Shown here: in pieces, positions 7,159-14,292 of the stretch | Layout of the letters: each line of letters begins with the position of its first letter | How positions within the stretch are numbered: position 1 is the first letter of the stretch | Source of the DNA: an uncultured Roseburia sp. | GTDB taxonomy: Bacteria; Bacillota; Clostridia; Lachnospirales; Lachnospiraceae | Reading direction: 5' to 3' | Length of the DNA stretch: 27,484 bases | Assembly (NCBI GenBank): GCA_900550935.1 | Contig: URUD01000040.1 | Span: 1-27,484 of the forward strand | Made by a program: the position numbers and the translations under genes | Notes under the pieces: generated by a model | Databases searched by the model: none | What the model was told of the DNA's origin: nothing | Seen by the model: only the letters and a program-made list of their open reading frames with translations

Positions 7159-8514
7159 ATGTATTCAAAAGTAAAAATGACAGGTCTGCTTCTGGCAGGA
7201 GGTATCCTCATACTGCCGGCTGTAACCGTCAGGGCAGATGTGAGAGATGGCCAGCTCTATGCAGGAGTTACCGATGCGATCGGAGCATGGCTTGAGGCCG
7301 AGGGAGATCTGTTGTTACATAGCGATGAGCGCATGCAGTTAGAACCGGAATTTTCTGTGACGGAGCTTGCGGAAGTGGAAGAACATGAGGTCGCAGAAGT
7401 GGCATCCGAATTTGCGGATATTGCGATCGCAACGGTTTTAAATTATGTCAACTTAAGGGAAGAACCGACCGTAGAGAGTGAAGTCGTTGGAAAACTGTAT
7501 GCCAATTCGGCGGCTACTATATTAGAAACGGTTTATGATGAGGCAGGAGAACTGTGGTACCGGATCGACTCCGGTTCGGTAAAGGGCGGTTATGTCAAGG
7601 CGGAATACGTTGAGGTGGGAAATGAAGAACTGATCCGTCAGGTCAGCACGCGCTATGCCGCAGTCAGGACAACGACTCTTTTTGTACGAATGGAGCCGGG
7701 AACGGATGCAAGGGTCTTAACCATGCTGCCGGATGGAGATGACGTGGTCGTACTGGAAGAGAGAGAGGATGGCTGGCTGAAAGTTTCGACTGAAGAGGGC
7801 GACGGCTATGTGTCAGAGGAATATGTGGAACTATGGACCGATTATGTGGAAGCAGAGTCCAAAGAAGAGGAAGAGGCAAGGCTTGCGAGAGAAGAGGAAG
7901 CGCGCAGGGCAGCAGCAGAGGCGGCTGAAAATGCAAGAAAAGCCAGAGAGGAAGCTGCAAGAAGAGAGCAGGAAGAAGCAGAGCGGGCGAGAAGAACCAG
8001 AGAAGAAGCGCAGGCGAAACAGCAGAAGAGTACTTCTGCTACAACGAGTGTAACAGAACAGCAGAAGAGTACTTCCTCTGGAAGCAGCGTGACAGAACAG
8101 CAGAAACCGGTTCCGGAGAAAAAGGAACAGGAGACGAAGACAGAAACAGAGAATACGAAACAGAATGTTTCAAACGGACAGGCAGTTGTGAATTATGCTG
8201 CACAGTTTGTCGGCAATCCGTATGTCTATGGTGGAAGCAGTCTGACCAATGGTGCGGACTGTTCGGGGTTTGTCATGAGTGTGTATGCAGCGTTTGGTAT
8301 CAGCCTGCCACATTCCTCCAGTGCGCTGAGAAGTGTGGGATATGGGGTAAGTGTGGACCAGATCCAGCCGGGCGATATTGTATGTTACAGCGGACACGTC
8401 GGTATCTATGCCGGAAACAACACGTTATTGCATGCAAGTTCACCGAGCAGCGGGATCAAATATACCTCTCCGATCACTTATCGTGAGATCCTTGCCGTCC
8501 GCAGGATCTTCTAA
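7159..8514 (+). CDS. Secreted SH3b-NlpC/P60 peptidoglycan endopeptidase
   Basis: This 451-residue cell-wall hydrolase should cleave peptide stems of peptidoglycan. ATG 7159 follows GGGAGG. A signal peptide ends near VRA (about residue 27). Two SH3b domains follow (about 93-155 and 165-230; VLNYVNLREEPTVES and TTLFVRMEPGTDA). Next are a charged coiled-coil-like stretch (about 233-285, rich in EEA/RAA/REE), a Ser/Thr/Gln linker with a 13-residue tandem repeat, and a C-terminal NlpC/P60 domain from about 340. Its catalytic triad is complete: Cys368 in NGADCSGF, His413 in CYSGHVGIYAG, and third polar residue His425 in LLHASS. It is a single-gene unit with its own leader and a WalR-type box, pointing to control by cell-wall status. 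No terminator is evident after it. Confidence 0.9.
   Translation: MYSKVKMTGLLLAGGILILPAVTVRADVRDGQLYAGVTDAIGAWLEAEGDLLLHSDERMQLEPEFSVTELAEVEEHEVAEVASEFADIAIATVLNYVNLREEPTVESEVVGKLYANSAATILETVYDEAGELWYRIDSGSVKGGYVKAEYVEVGNEELIRQVSTRYAAVRTTTLFVRMEPGTDARVLTMLPDGDDVVVLEEREDGWLKVSTEEGDGYVSEEYVELWTDYVEAESKEEEEARLAREEEARRAAAEAAENARKAREEAARREQEEAERARRTREEAQAKQQKSTSATTSVTEQQKSTSSGSSVTEQQKPVPEKKEQETKTETENTKQNVSNGQAVVNYAAQFVGNPYVYGGSSLTNGADCSGFVMSVYAAFGISLPHSSSALRSVGYGVSVDQIQPGDIVCYSGHVGIYAGNNTLLHASSPSSGIKYTSPITYREILAVRRIF
8020..8098 (+). repeat. 39-bp tandem repeat in the NlpC/P60 linker
   Basis: Two 39-base units encode QQKSTSATTSVTE and QQKSTSSGSSVTE, followed by a partial third (QQKP). The bases agree well between units (AGCAGAAGAGTACTTC in both), so the duplication is recent. 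It lengthens the flexible linker before the catalytic domain. Confidence 0.75.
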
Positions 8515-8559
8515 GAAGATTTGGCAGACCTGTAATTTGAGCGGATTGGTATAAGAAAC

Positions 8560-10077
8560 TTAGTCGGTGACGACCACACGGTTCCTGCCCTCACTTTTTG
8601 CACGGTAAAGTGCTTTGTCCGCAGCGGCAAACAGGGTCTCATAATCATGGTATGCGGCAGAGGAAAAAGCAACGCCGATACTTGCCTGTGTCGTGATCGT
8701 AATGTTCTGCTGGGAAGTCTTGTGGAAGATTTCCTGACGCAGGATCTCTGCCTGTAACATAATAGAAGAAACATCAGTTACGGTAGGCAGATAAATGACA
8801 AATTCATCGCCACCGACACGGCCACAGAGCGCAGATTTCTTAAAATAGTTTTGAATGGCAGAGGCAGTCTGGCAGATGATGTTATCCCCGGCAAGATGCC
8901 CGAGCGTATCATTGATCTGCTTAAAATGATCCAGATCGATCAGCAACATGGCAGATGGTGCAGGAGAGGTCTTATGGGCAAGGTCTTCTTCGATCAGGAA
9001 ACGTACGGTATACTTGTTGAGTAAACCAGTCATCTGATCCAGACGGCTCTTTTCACGGAACATTTCGGAGGTGTTCTTTGCCTCCTGTAACTGTTCCATA
9101 TAAGCAAGACCATAAATTTTGGAAAGTCTTTGTTCTTCCAGATAAGTGGTATGCAGGTTCATATAGTCGTCACAGGCCATCAGGTAATCCTGTCTGGATG
9201 GGTAGAAACCGGGGCATGCAAGTGCATATTTTCTGAGGCGGTAGGGCAGAAAAGAAAACGGCGTGGTGACACGTTCGGACAACGTACTGATCAGCTGTTT
9301 CAGTTCGGAATAACGGCTTGTATCAAACAAAAAGTTGCAGATATCGAAGAAGTACCAGACATTATTTAAAAAATCGTCATTGGAAATACAGGCGAGCAGT
9401 TCCAGGAGACTGTGTGAAAAGTCATCCGGTTCCTGTCTGTATTCGTGGAGACGAAGAGAAAGATTCCAAATGCAGGGCGCAACGGGGGTGTCGGGGTGAG
9501 TTCGAAGAAAATCTTTTGCGGTTGACCAAAGAGGAAACGCATCTTCAAATTGTTTCATTTTACAGTAAATGATGGCGCGAAAAACAGCGGTAAGCTGTTG
9601 CAGAATCTCGTCATCTCCCGCTTTGGAACGTGCAAGCTCACAATAGTGCAGCGCGGTCGTATAGTCCTCTAAGTCCTGATAGGAACAACAGAGTGCAAGA
9701 CTGCTTGAGATATATTCGTGGCGGATGTCTGCTGCTACGCTGATGGACTGGCATTGTAAAAAGTAATTGACAGCAAGAGACTCCTGCCCTAAGAAGCCAT
9801 AGATCCTGCCGGAGATCAGGTAAGAGAGAGCCTCAAGCTGACCAAGTGAACCAAGTCCCGGCGATTGCAGAAAGCGTGACAGATGATTCAAAGCCGTGCT
9901 GAAACCGCCGCTTTTAAAATAATATTCACCCTCATAGAAGAGAAGTCTGGAAAGGTCTGTCGGATCATGGGAGTTAATCGAATTCATGTAATCCTGACAC
10001 AGATCGTAAGACCCCTGATTTAAGGGCTGAAAACGTGACTGTTCAATCTGTTCTAACAGTTTTTCTTTTTTGGTCAT
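8560..10077 (-). CDS. TPR-GGDEF diguanylate cyclase
   Basis: This is a 505-residue protein predicted to make cyclic di-GMP. The N-terminal two thirds are helical, TPR-like repeats (e.g. RLLFYEGEYYFKSGGFSTAL, then a SLAVNYFLQCQSISVA-like stretch), probably for protein contacts. A helix then leads into the GGDEF domain (from about residue 345: DQMTGLLNKY, LIDLDHFKQINDTLGH). The signature GGDEF is intact at 422-426. The inhibitory I-site RxxD five residues upstream is replaced by KKSA, so product feedback may be absent. Start ATG 10077 is chosen because a good promoter lies at 10120-10148. The frame stays open further upstream, and ATG 10248 with AAGGAG would add 57 hydrophobic residues. That would make a membrane protein, but the poly-Phe composition looks non-coding. 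Confidence 0.85.
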   Translation of the reverse strand: MTKKEKLLEQIEQSRFQPLNQGSYDLCQDYMNSINSHDPTDLSRLLFYEGEYYFKSGGFSTALNHLSRFLQSPGLGSLGQLEALSYLISGRIYGFLGQESLAVNYFLQCQSISVAADIRHEYISSSLALCCSYQDLEDYTTALHYCELARSKAGDDEILQQLTAVFRAIIYCKMKQFEDAFPLWSTAKDFLRTHPDTPVAPCIWNLSLRLHEYRQEPDDFSHSLLELLACISNDDFLNNVWYFFDICNFLFDTSRYSELKQLISTLSERVTTPFSFLPYRLRKYALACPGFYPSRQDYLMACDDYMNLHTTYLEEQRLSKIYGLAYMEQLQEAKNTSEMFREKSRLDQMTGLLNKYTVRFLIEEDLAHKTSPAPSAMLLIDLDHFKQINDTLGHLAGDNIICQTASAIQNYFKKSALCGRVGGDEFVIYLPTVTDVSSIMLQAEILRQEIFHKTSQQNITITTQASIGVAFSSAAYHDYETLFAAADKALYRAKSEGRNRVVVTD

Positions 10078-10119
10078 ATGTGTCACCGTCCTTCCCGGCA
10101 AACGGATATTGTTAATATT

Positions 10120-10148
10120 ATTATAGAAGTAAATCGGGGATAAAACAA
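10120..10148 (-). promoter_or_regulatory. Promoter of the diguanylate cyclase gene
   Basis: On the minus strand: -35 TTGTTT (10148-10143), 17 bases, -10 TATAAT (10125-10120, perfect). The leader to ATG 10077 is about 35 bases. Confidence 0.6.
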
Positions 10149-10176
10149 GGGAAAGCATGCCGTTTCCATAAAAAAA

Positions 10177-10192
10177 TTGTGAAAAAACACAA
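10177..10192. promoter_or_regulatory. 16-bp palindrome upstream of the cyclase promoter
   Basis: TTGTG-AAAAAA-CACAA, a perfect 5+6+5 inverted repeat about 30 bases upstream of the -35 box of the diguanylate cyclase. The geometry recalls Crp/Fnr-family sites, but the binder is unknown. Confidence 0.35.
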
Positions 10193-10340
10193 ACAGAACA
10201 GAAAAAAAAGAATAAAACAAGAAAAAGTGCACAAGGATAAATATACATCGGGGTGTATCTCCTTAAAATGCGTGTATACAAGATGTTAAAATGGGGAAAA
10301 ATAGGAATGGAAATTGTCATTTTGTTTAGAAACTGCGCTG

Positions 10341-10355
10341 TTGCAAACGGTTGCA
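10341..10355. promoter_or_regulatory. cre (CcpA) site upstream of the HPr-like gene
   Basis: TTGCAAACGGTTGCA matches every defined position of the Bacillus cre consensus WTGNAANCGNWNNCA and contains the inverted repeat TGCAA/TTGCA. It ends 5 bases before the -35 of the HPr-like gene, centred near -48 of the expected transcript start. This favours activation or a mixed effect rather than simple roadblock. Confidence 0.6.
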
Positions 10356-10360
10356 CAAAA

Positions 10361-10389
10361 TTGACAAAAATGGAATATTATGTAATAAT
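10361..10389 (+). promoter_or_regulatory. Promoter of the HPr-like gene
   Basis: -35 TTGACA (10361-10366, perfect), 17 bases, extended -10 TGTAATAAT (10381-10389). One of the best promoter matches in the window, implying strong expression. Confidence 0.75.
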
Positions 10390-10442
10390 CGCAAGCTGTT
10401 AGATATTAATGGGTAATTGAGAAGTGGAAAGGAATGAGTTAT

Positions 10443-10670
10443 ATGGTAGAAAGAAAAATCAAATTATCTGATACAGAAGAGGTAAGAGATTTTGTCACAT
10501 CTGCAGGTAAGTGTGATTTTGAAATTGATGTTTTCTACAACCGTGCAGTAATTGATGCAAAGTCACTGTTAGGCATGTTATATCTCGGTGTCTGCAAGGA
10601 ACTGACGATCAAATATGGCGGAAATGATGCACATTTTGAGAGCACAGTAAGCAAATATGCTATTGCATAG
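10443..10670 (+). CDS. HPr-like (Crh-like) protein lacking the active-site His
   Basis: This is a 75-residue HPr-fold protein. ATG 10443 is preferred over ATG 10434 because AAAGGA (10428-10433) sits 9 bases before it, and the product then begins MVERKI as HPr proteins do. Ungapped alignment to B. subtilis HPr through KSxxGxxxLG (here AKSLLGMLYLGV) puts Asp10 at the phospho-His15 position and Glu12 at Arg17, so PTS phosphotransfer is not expected. Ser41 is at the regulatory Ser46 position with its flanking motif intact. This pattern resembles Crh, a catabolite corepressor for CcpA after Ser phosphorylation by HprK. A perfect cre site upstream fits that circuit. It is a single-gene transcript ended by a strong terminator. 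An alternative is a relic HPr with another partner. Confidence 0.75.
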   Translation: MVERKIKLSDTEEVRDFVTSAGKCDFEIDVFYNRAVIDAKSLLGMLYLGVCKELTIKYGGNDAHFESTVSKYAIA

Positions 10671-10702
10671 TTTGTATATACAAAGGAAAGAGATTAAGGG
10701 GA

Positions 10703-10743
10703 AAGGAATTGTCCATGAAATTTATGGGCAGTTCCTTTTTTTT
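10703..10743 (+). terminator. Strong intrinsic terminator after the HPr-like gene
   Basis: A 14-bp stem (10703-10716 with 10724-10737, two G-U pairs) closes loop GAAATTT and is followed by a run of eight T. It lies before the helicase start, so the upstream open frame there is not coding. Confidence 0.9.
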
Positions 10744-10758
10744 AATCTTAAAATGCAT

Positions 10759-10764
10759 TATAAT
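10759..10764 (+). promoter_or_regulatory. Possible -10 box of the nuclease-helicase gene
   Basis: A perfect TATAAT lies 6 bases before ATG 10771. The corresponding -35 position is in the T-run of the preceding terminator and matches poorly. If used, the transcript would start at or next to the start codon. Confidence 0.3.
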
Positions 10765-10770
10765 GAATCT

Positions 10771-13236
10771 ATGAGTAAAAAAATCCAAAAAGACGAAAAA
10801 GGAACGATCAAAATATCAGTTCGTAATCTGGTCGAATTTATCCTGCGGGAGGGTGATATTGATAACCGGCATGGAAAGGCAGCATCCCCGGAAGCGATGC
10901 AGGAGGGAAGCCGCATCCACCGCAAGATCCAGAAACGGATGGGGAGTAATTACCATGCGGAAGTGCCGCTTAAAATAACGATCGAACAGGAAGATTATAA
11001 ACTTGTCGTTGAGGGCAGGGCAGATGGTATTTTCATGGAAAGCGATGATGGGCGCGAGATTACCTATGAGGATAATTTCAATCACATGGATTCGTTTGAA
11101 AACATCCGGGTTACGATCGATGAGATCAAAGGGATCTATGGAAAACTGGATATGTTAGAAGATGCGATCGGGGTGCATAAGGCGCAGGCAATGTGCTATG
11201 CCTACATTTATGCAACGCAGCATAACCTTGCGGAAATTTCCGTGCAGATGACCTATTGCAATCTGGACACCGAGGAGATCCGTTATTTTCATTATGATTA
11301 TACAATGGCGGAGCTGGGCGAGTGGTTTGGCAGGCTGATCTTAGAATATAAAAAATGGGCAGACTTTCAGTTTCTGTGGCATGAAGTGAGACAGAAATCA
11401 ATCCGGAAGATCGAATTTCCCTATGAATACCGCAAGGGGCAGCGGGAGCTTGCGGCGGGTGTTTACACAACCATTAAGCGGCAGAAAAATTTATTTATCC
11501 AGGCACCGACCGGTGTTGGCAAAACAATCTCCACGGTATTTCCGGCAGTCAAGGCGGTGGGAGAAGATCTGGGCGATAAGATCTTCTACCTGACGGCAAA
11601 GACCATTACCAGAACGGTGGCAAAAGAAGCATTTGAGCTGTTACGGAAACAGGGATATCAGGCAAAGGTAGTGCTCATCACGGCAAAAGAAAAACTCTGT
11701 CTGTGTGAGGAGATGGACTGCAATCCGGTCAGCTGTCCTTATGCGAAAGGGCATTTTGACCGGGTCAATGATGCCGTGTTTGATCTGTTACAAAAAGAGG
11801 ATATCTTTACCAGAGAAGTGATCTTAGAACAGGCAGAGGCGTACCGGGTCTGTCCGTTTGAGCTGTGTCTGGATGTTGCGACGTGGTCGGATAATATCAT
11901 CTGCGATTACAATTACGTGTTTGATCCGAATGTGTATCTGAAACGTTTTTTTGTGGAGGGCGTGCGTGGCGATTATATCTTTCTGGTCGATGAGGCGCAT
12001 AATCTGGTCGAGCGAGGGCGCAGCATGTACAGTGCAGTCCTTTATAAGGAAGATTTTCTGGAAACAAAGCGGCTCTTAAAGGGCAGAATGACAAAACGGA
12101 TCGAGCAGGGACTGCAAAAGTGCAACCGCATTTTTCTGGATTATAAGAGAAGCTGTGAAACTTATGAGATCCACGATGAGATCGGAAATCTTGTATTCGC
12201 ATTGATGCAGCTTGCATCCGAACTGGATGAATTTTTGCAGAAGTCGGCAGAATTTCCTGAGCGGAAGACGGTCACAGAATTTTACCTGAATCTAAGGAAT
12301 TTTATTAAGATCTACGATCTGGTGGATGAGCGGTATGTGATCTATTTCGAGCATGAAGCAGATGGACGATTTTGTCTGAAACTCTATTGTGTCGATCCGT
12401 CGAAAAATCTGCAGGAGAGGATCGATAAGGGAAATGCGACGATCTTCTTCTCTGCGACACTGCTTCCGGTGAATTATTATAAAAGCCTGCTCTCCACCAA
12501 AAAGGACAACTACGCGGTTTACGCGGAGTCTTCTTTTTCCGAGGACAAAAGGCTGCTTCTTCTTGGCAGTGACGTGAGCAGCAGGTACACCAGAAGAAAC
12601 AGTGCCATGTATGAACGGATTGCTTCTTATATTATAAGAACAGCACAGACCAGACGTGGAAATTATATTGCATTTTTCCCTTCCTATAAAATGATGGAGG
12701 AAGTCTATCAGTGTTTCTGTGGTGTCACGAATACAAAGGACGGACTTTTTCTGGAGGGAACCTGTCAGCAGAGTGGGATGAGAGAAGAAGAACGGGAGGC
12801 ATTTTTAGAATTATTTTCAGAGGAAGAGACCGCAAAGCGAAAGGGATCATTTGTTGCATTCTGTGTGATGGGAGGGATTTTTGGAGAGGGGATCGATCTG
12901 AAAAACGAGCGCCTGATCGGTGCAATGATTGTCGGGACCGGACTTCCGCAGGTCAGCAATGAGCGGGAGATCTTAATGAATTATTATGAAAAGCGGCTCG
13001 GATGCGGATTTGACTATGCATATCGTTACCCCGGGATGAATAAAGTGCTGCAGGCAGCAGGGCGTGTCATCCGGACGGCAGAAGATGTCGGGATCATTGA
13101 ACTGTTAGACGACCGGTTCTTACAGAGCGATTACCAGAACCTTTTTCCGAGAGAGTGGGAGAGCCGCAACATCTGTACGCTTGCAACGGTAGAGGGGCAG
13201 CTGATCCACTTCTGGGAAGGAAAGGAAAACACCTAA
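10771..13236 (+). CDS. RecB/Cas4-type nuclease fused to DinG/XPD-type Fe-S helicase
   Basis: This is an 821-residue DNA repair-type protein. The N-terminal domain (about 1-215) has a complete PD-(D/E)XK nuclease set: His50 in GSRIH, Asp85 in EGRADG, Glu118/Lys120 in DEIK, and QxxxY at Gln139-Tyr143. The rest is an SF2 helicase of the DinG/XPD kind. Walker A is APTGVGKT (245-252). Cysteines at 310, 312, 317, 322, 361 and 366 can form the XPD-type 4Fe-4S cluster. The DEAH box is at 407-410, motif V is near GEGID, and motif VI is QAAGRVIR. The start is ATG 10771, after the previous terminator. No Shine-Dalgarno is visible, which is odd here. The frame upstream is open but non-coding. It ends four bases into the convergent LysR-type gene. 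Likely role: 5'-3' unwinding and cutting of damaged or structured DNA. Confidence 0.85.
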   Translation: MSKKIQKDEKGTIKISVRNLVEFILREGDIDNRHGKAASPEAMQEGSRIHRKIQKRMGSNYHAEVPLKITIEQEDYKLVVEGRADGIFMESDDGREITYEDNFNHMDSFENIRVTIDEIKGIYGKLDMLEDAIGVHKAQAMCYAYIYATQHNLAEISVQMTYCNLDTEEIRYFHYDYTMAELGEWFGRLILEYKKWADFQFLWHEVRQKSIRKIEFPYEYRKGQRELAAGVYTTIKRQKNLFIQAPTGVGKTISTVFPAVKAVGEDLGDKIFYLTAKTITRTVAKEAFELLRKQGYQAKVVLITAKEKLCLCEEMDCNPVSCPYAKGHFDRVNDAVFDLLQKEDIFTREVILEQAEAYRVCPFELCLDVATWSDNIICDYNYVFDPNVYLKRFFVEGVRGDYIFLVDEAHNLVERGRSMYSAVLYKEDFLETKRLLKGRMTKRIEQGLQKCNRIFLDYKRSCETYEIHDEIGNLVFALMQLASELDEFLQKSAEFPERKTVTEFYLNLRNFIKIYDLVDERYVIYFEHEADGRFCLKLYCVDPSKNLQERIDKGNATIFFSATLLPVNYYKSLLSTKKDNYAVYAESSFSEDKRLLLLGSDVSSRYTRRNSAMYERIASYIIRTAQTRRGNYIAFFPSYKMMEEVYQCFCGVTNTKDGLFLEGTCQQSGMREEEREAFLELFSEEETAKRKGSFVAFCVMGGIFGEGIDLKNERLIGAMIVGTGLPQVSNEREILMNYYEKRLGCGFDYAYRYPGMNKVLQAAGRVIRTAEDVGIIELLDDRFLQSDYQNLFPREWESRNICTLATVEGQLIHFWEGKENT

Positions 13237-14123
13237 TTGGAGAGGTCAGGGAGAAGCTGTAAAAAGGCTTCTGTCGACTGTGCCACCGGCAGGGTCGGAT
13301 TGATCGCGGCGACCATCTGGCGGGAAGGCAGTTTTTCTTTTGTTTTTACAATATAAAGATCTTTGGTCTCCGAGAGCAGGCAGTAGTCCGGAATGAATGC
13401 GATACCCAGACCGATGCGTGCGAGGTCGATCAGAAGGTCGTTGGAGCTTAACTCAATCTGTGGGATCAGCTCTAACTGATGCTGTAAGAACAGGTTATGT
13501 AAAAATTCGCTGGTGGTACTTTTACGGTCTAACATCAGGATTGGATACTGTCTGAGTTCTTCTAAGGAGATCTCCTGCTGTTTCAGATTAAAGTAGGCAG
13601 GATTGGCAATAAAAACATCCGTGAAGTCACAGACCGTTTTCTGGATGTAGGAGTGGTTTAAGTTCGAATTTGGGAAGTTTGTGACGATCAGGTCGACCTT
13701 GCCCTGCTCGAGCAGCTCTACACAGCTTAGGGAAGTTGCATTGGTAACTTTGATCGGAACGTTTGGATATTTCTTATGGAACTGTTTTAAATAAGGAACT
13801 AAAAAGTAACGGCAGATCGTATCGCTTGCACCGATATGGAGCTGACCGAGTCCGAGACTGCCGGAATCAAGCAGCTGGCTCTCCCCGCGCTGAATCAGGT
13901 TCATGGCTGGTTCGACATGTTTTAACAGCACTTTGCCGGCAGGAGTGAGCTGTACTTTTTTGGTACTGCGGATGAAGAGAGGCTGCTCTAACTTTTTCTC
14001 CAGCGTTTTGATGGACTGGCTCACAGCGGACTGTGAGATAAAGAGCTGCTTGCTCGCCTCGGAAAAACTCAGTGAAGTCGCTACATAATAAAAGACTTTA
14101 TAAAGTTCATAATTGATATCCAT
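13233..14123 (-). CDS. LysR-family transcriptional regulator
   Basis: This 296-residue LysR-type regulator has an N-terminal winged helix-turn-helix (about 1-60: YVATSLSFSEASKQLFISQSA, then SIKTLEKKLEQPLF and LTPAG). A two-lobed substrate-binding domain (about 90-290) follows, with GASDTICRYFLVPYLKQF and GLGIAFIPDY. ATG 14123 follows AAAGGAAGG. It is divergent from purL; LysR proteins often regulate the divergent gene, but no clear T-N11-A operator could be singled out in the AT-rich spacer. Its stop overlaps the helicase stop by four bases. No ligand can be named. Confidence 0.88.
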   Translation of the reverse strand: MDINYELYKVFYYVATSLSFSEASKQLFISQSAVSQSIKTLEKKLEQPLFIRSTKKVQLTPAGKVLLKHVEPAMNLIQRGESQLLDSGSLGLGQLHIGASDTICRYFLVPYLKQFHKKYPNVPIKVTNATSLSCVELLEQGKVDLIVTNFPNSNLNHSYIQKTVCDFTDVFIANPAYFNLKQQEISLEELRQYPILMLDRKSTTSEFLHNLFLQHQLELIPQIELSSNDLLIDLARIGLGIAFIPDYCLLSETKDLYIVKTKEKLPSRQMVAAINPTLPVAQSTEAFLQLLPDLSN

Positions 14124-14153
14124 AAGAAGACCTTCCTTTGTATATGATATTCC

Positions 14154-14182
14154 ATTATATATTAATCGTTATAATAAATCAA
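14154..14182 (-). promoter_or_regulatory. Promoter of the LysR-type regulator
   Basis: Minus strand: -35 TTGATT (14182-14177), 17 bases, -10 TATAAT (14159-14154). A good sigma-A match with a short leader to ATG 14123. Confidence 0.6.
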
Positions 14183-14217
14183 ATTAAATATATTAATTAT
14201 ACTTATCCATAAACCTA

Positions 14218-14226
14218 TGCTATACT
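14218..14226 (+). promoter_or_regulatory. Extended -10 promoter of purL
   Basis: TGCTATACT is an extended -10. The -35 region (TATACT/TTATAC near 14197-14203) is weak. The leader to ATG 14293 would be about 60 bases, too short for a purine riboswitch, and no PurR-box-like palindrome was seen. Confidence 0.45.
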
Positions 14227-14292
14227 AAAACAAAATCAATGATGAAAATAAAAGCAGATAAGTGTCACACACTGGAAAATGGAGGACATGGC

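Noticed and set aside
10078..10356. Open minus-strand reading upstream of the diguanylate cyclase
   Set aside because: Poly-Phe and AT-driven composition plus a good promoter inside it argue for a non-coding leader; the ATG 10248 alternative is kept only as a finding.
10657..10770. In-frame extension of the nuclease-helicase gene upstream of ATG 10771
   Set aside because: It overlaps the end of the HPr-like gene and spans that gene's strong terminator; the predicted residues do not fit the domain start.
14124..14238. LysR operator (T-N11-A) in the lysR-purL spacer
   Set aside because: The spacer is so AT-rich that many T-N11-A matches exist; none stands out.
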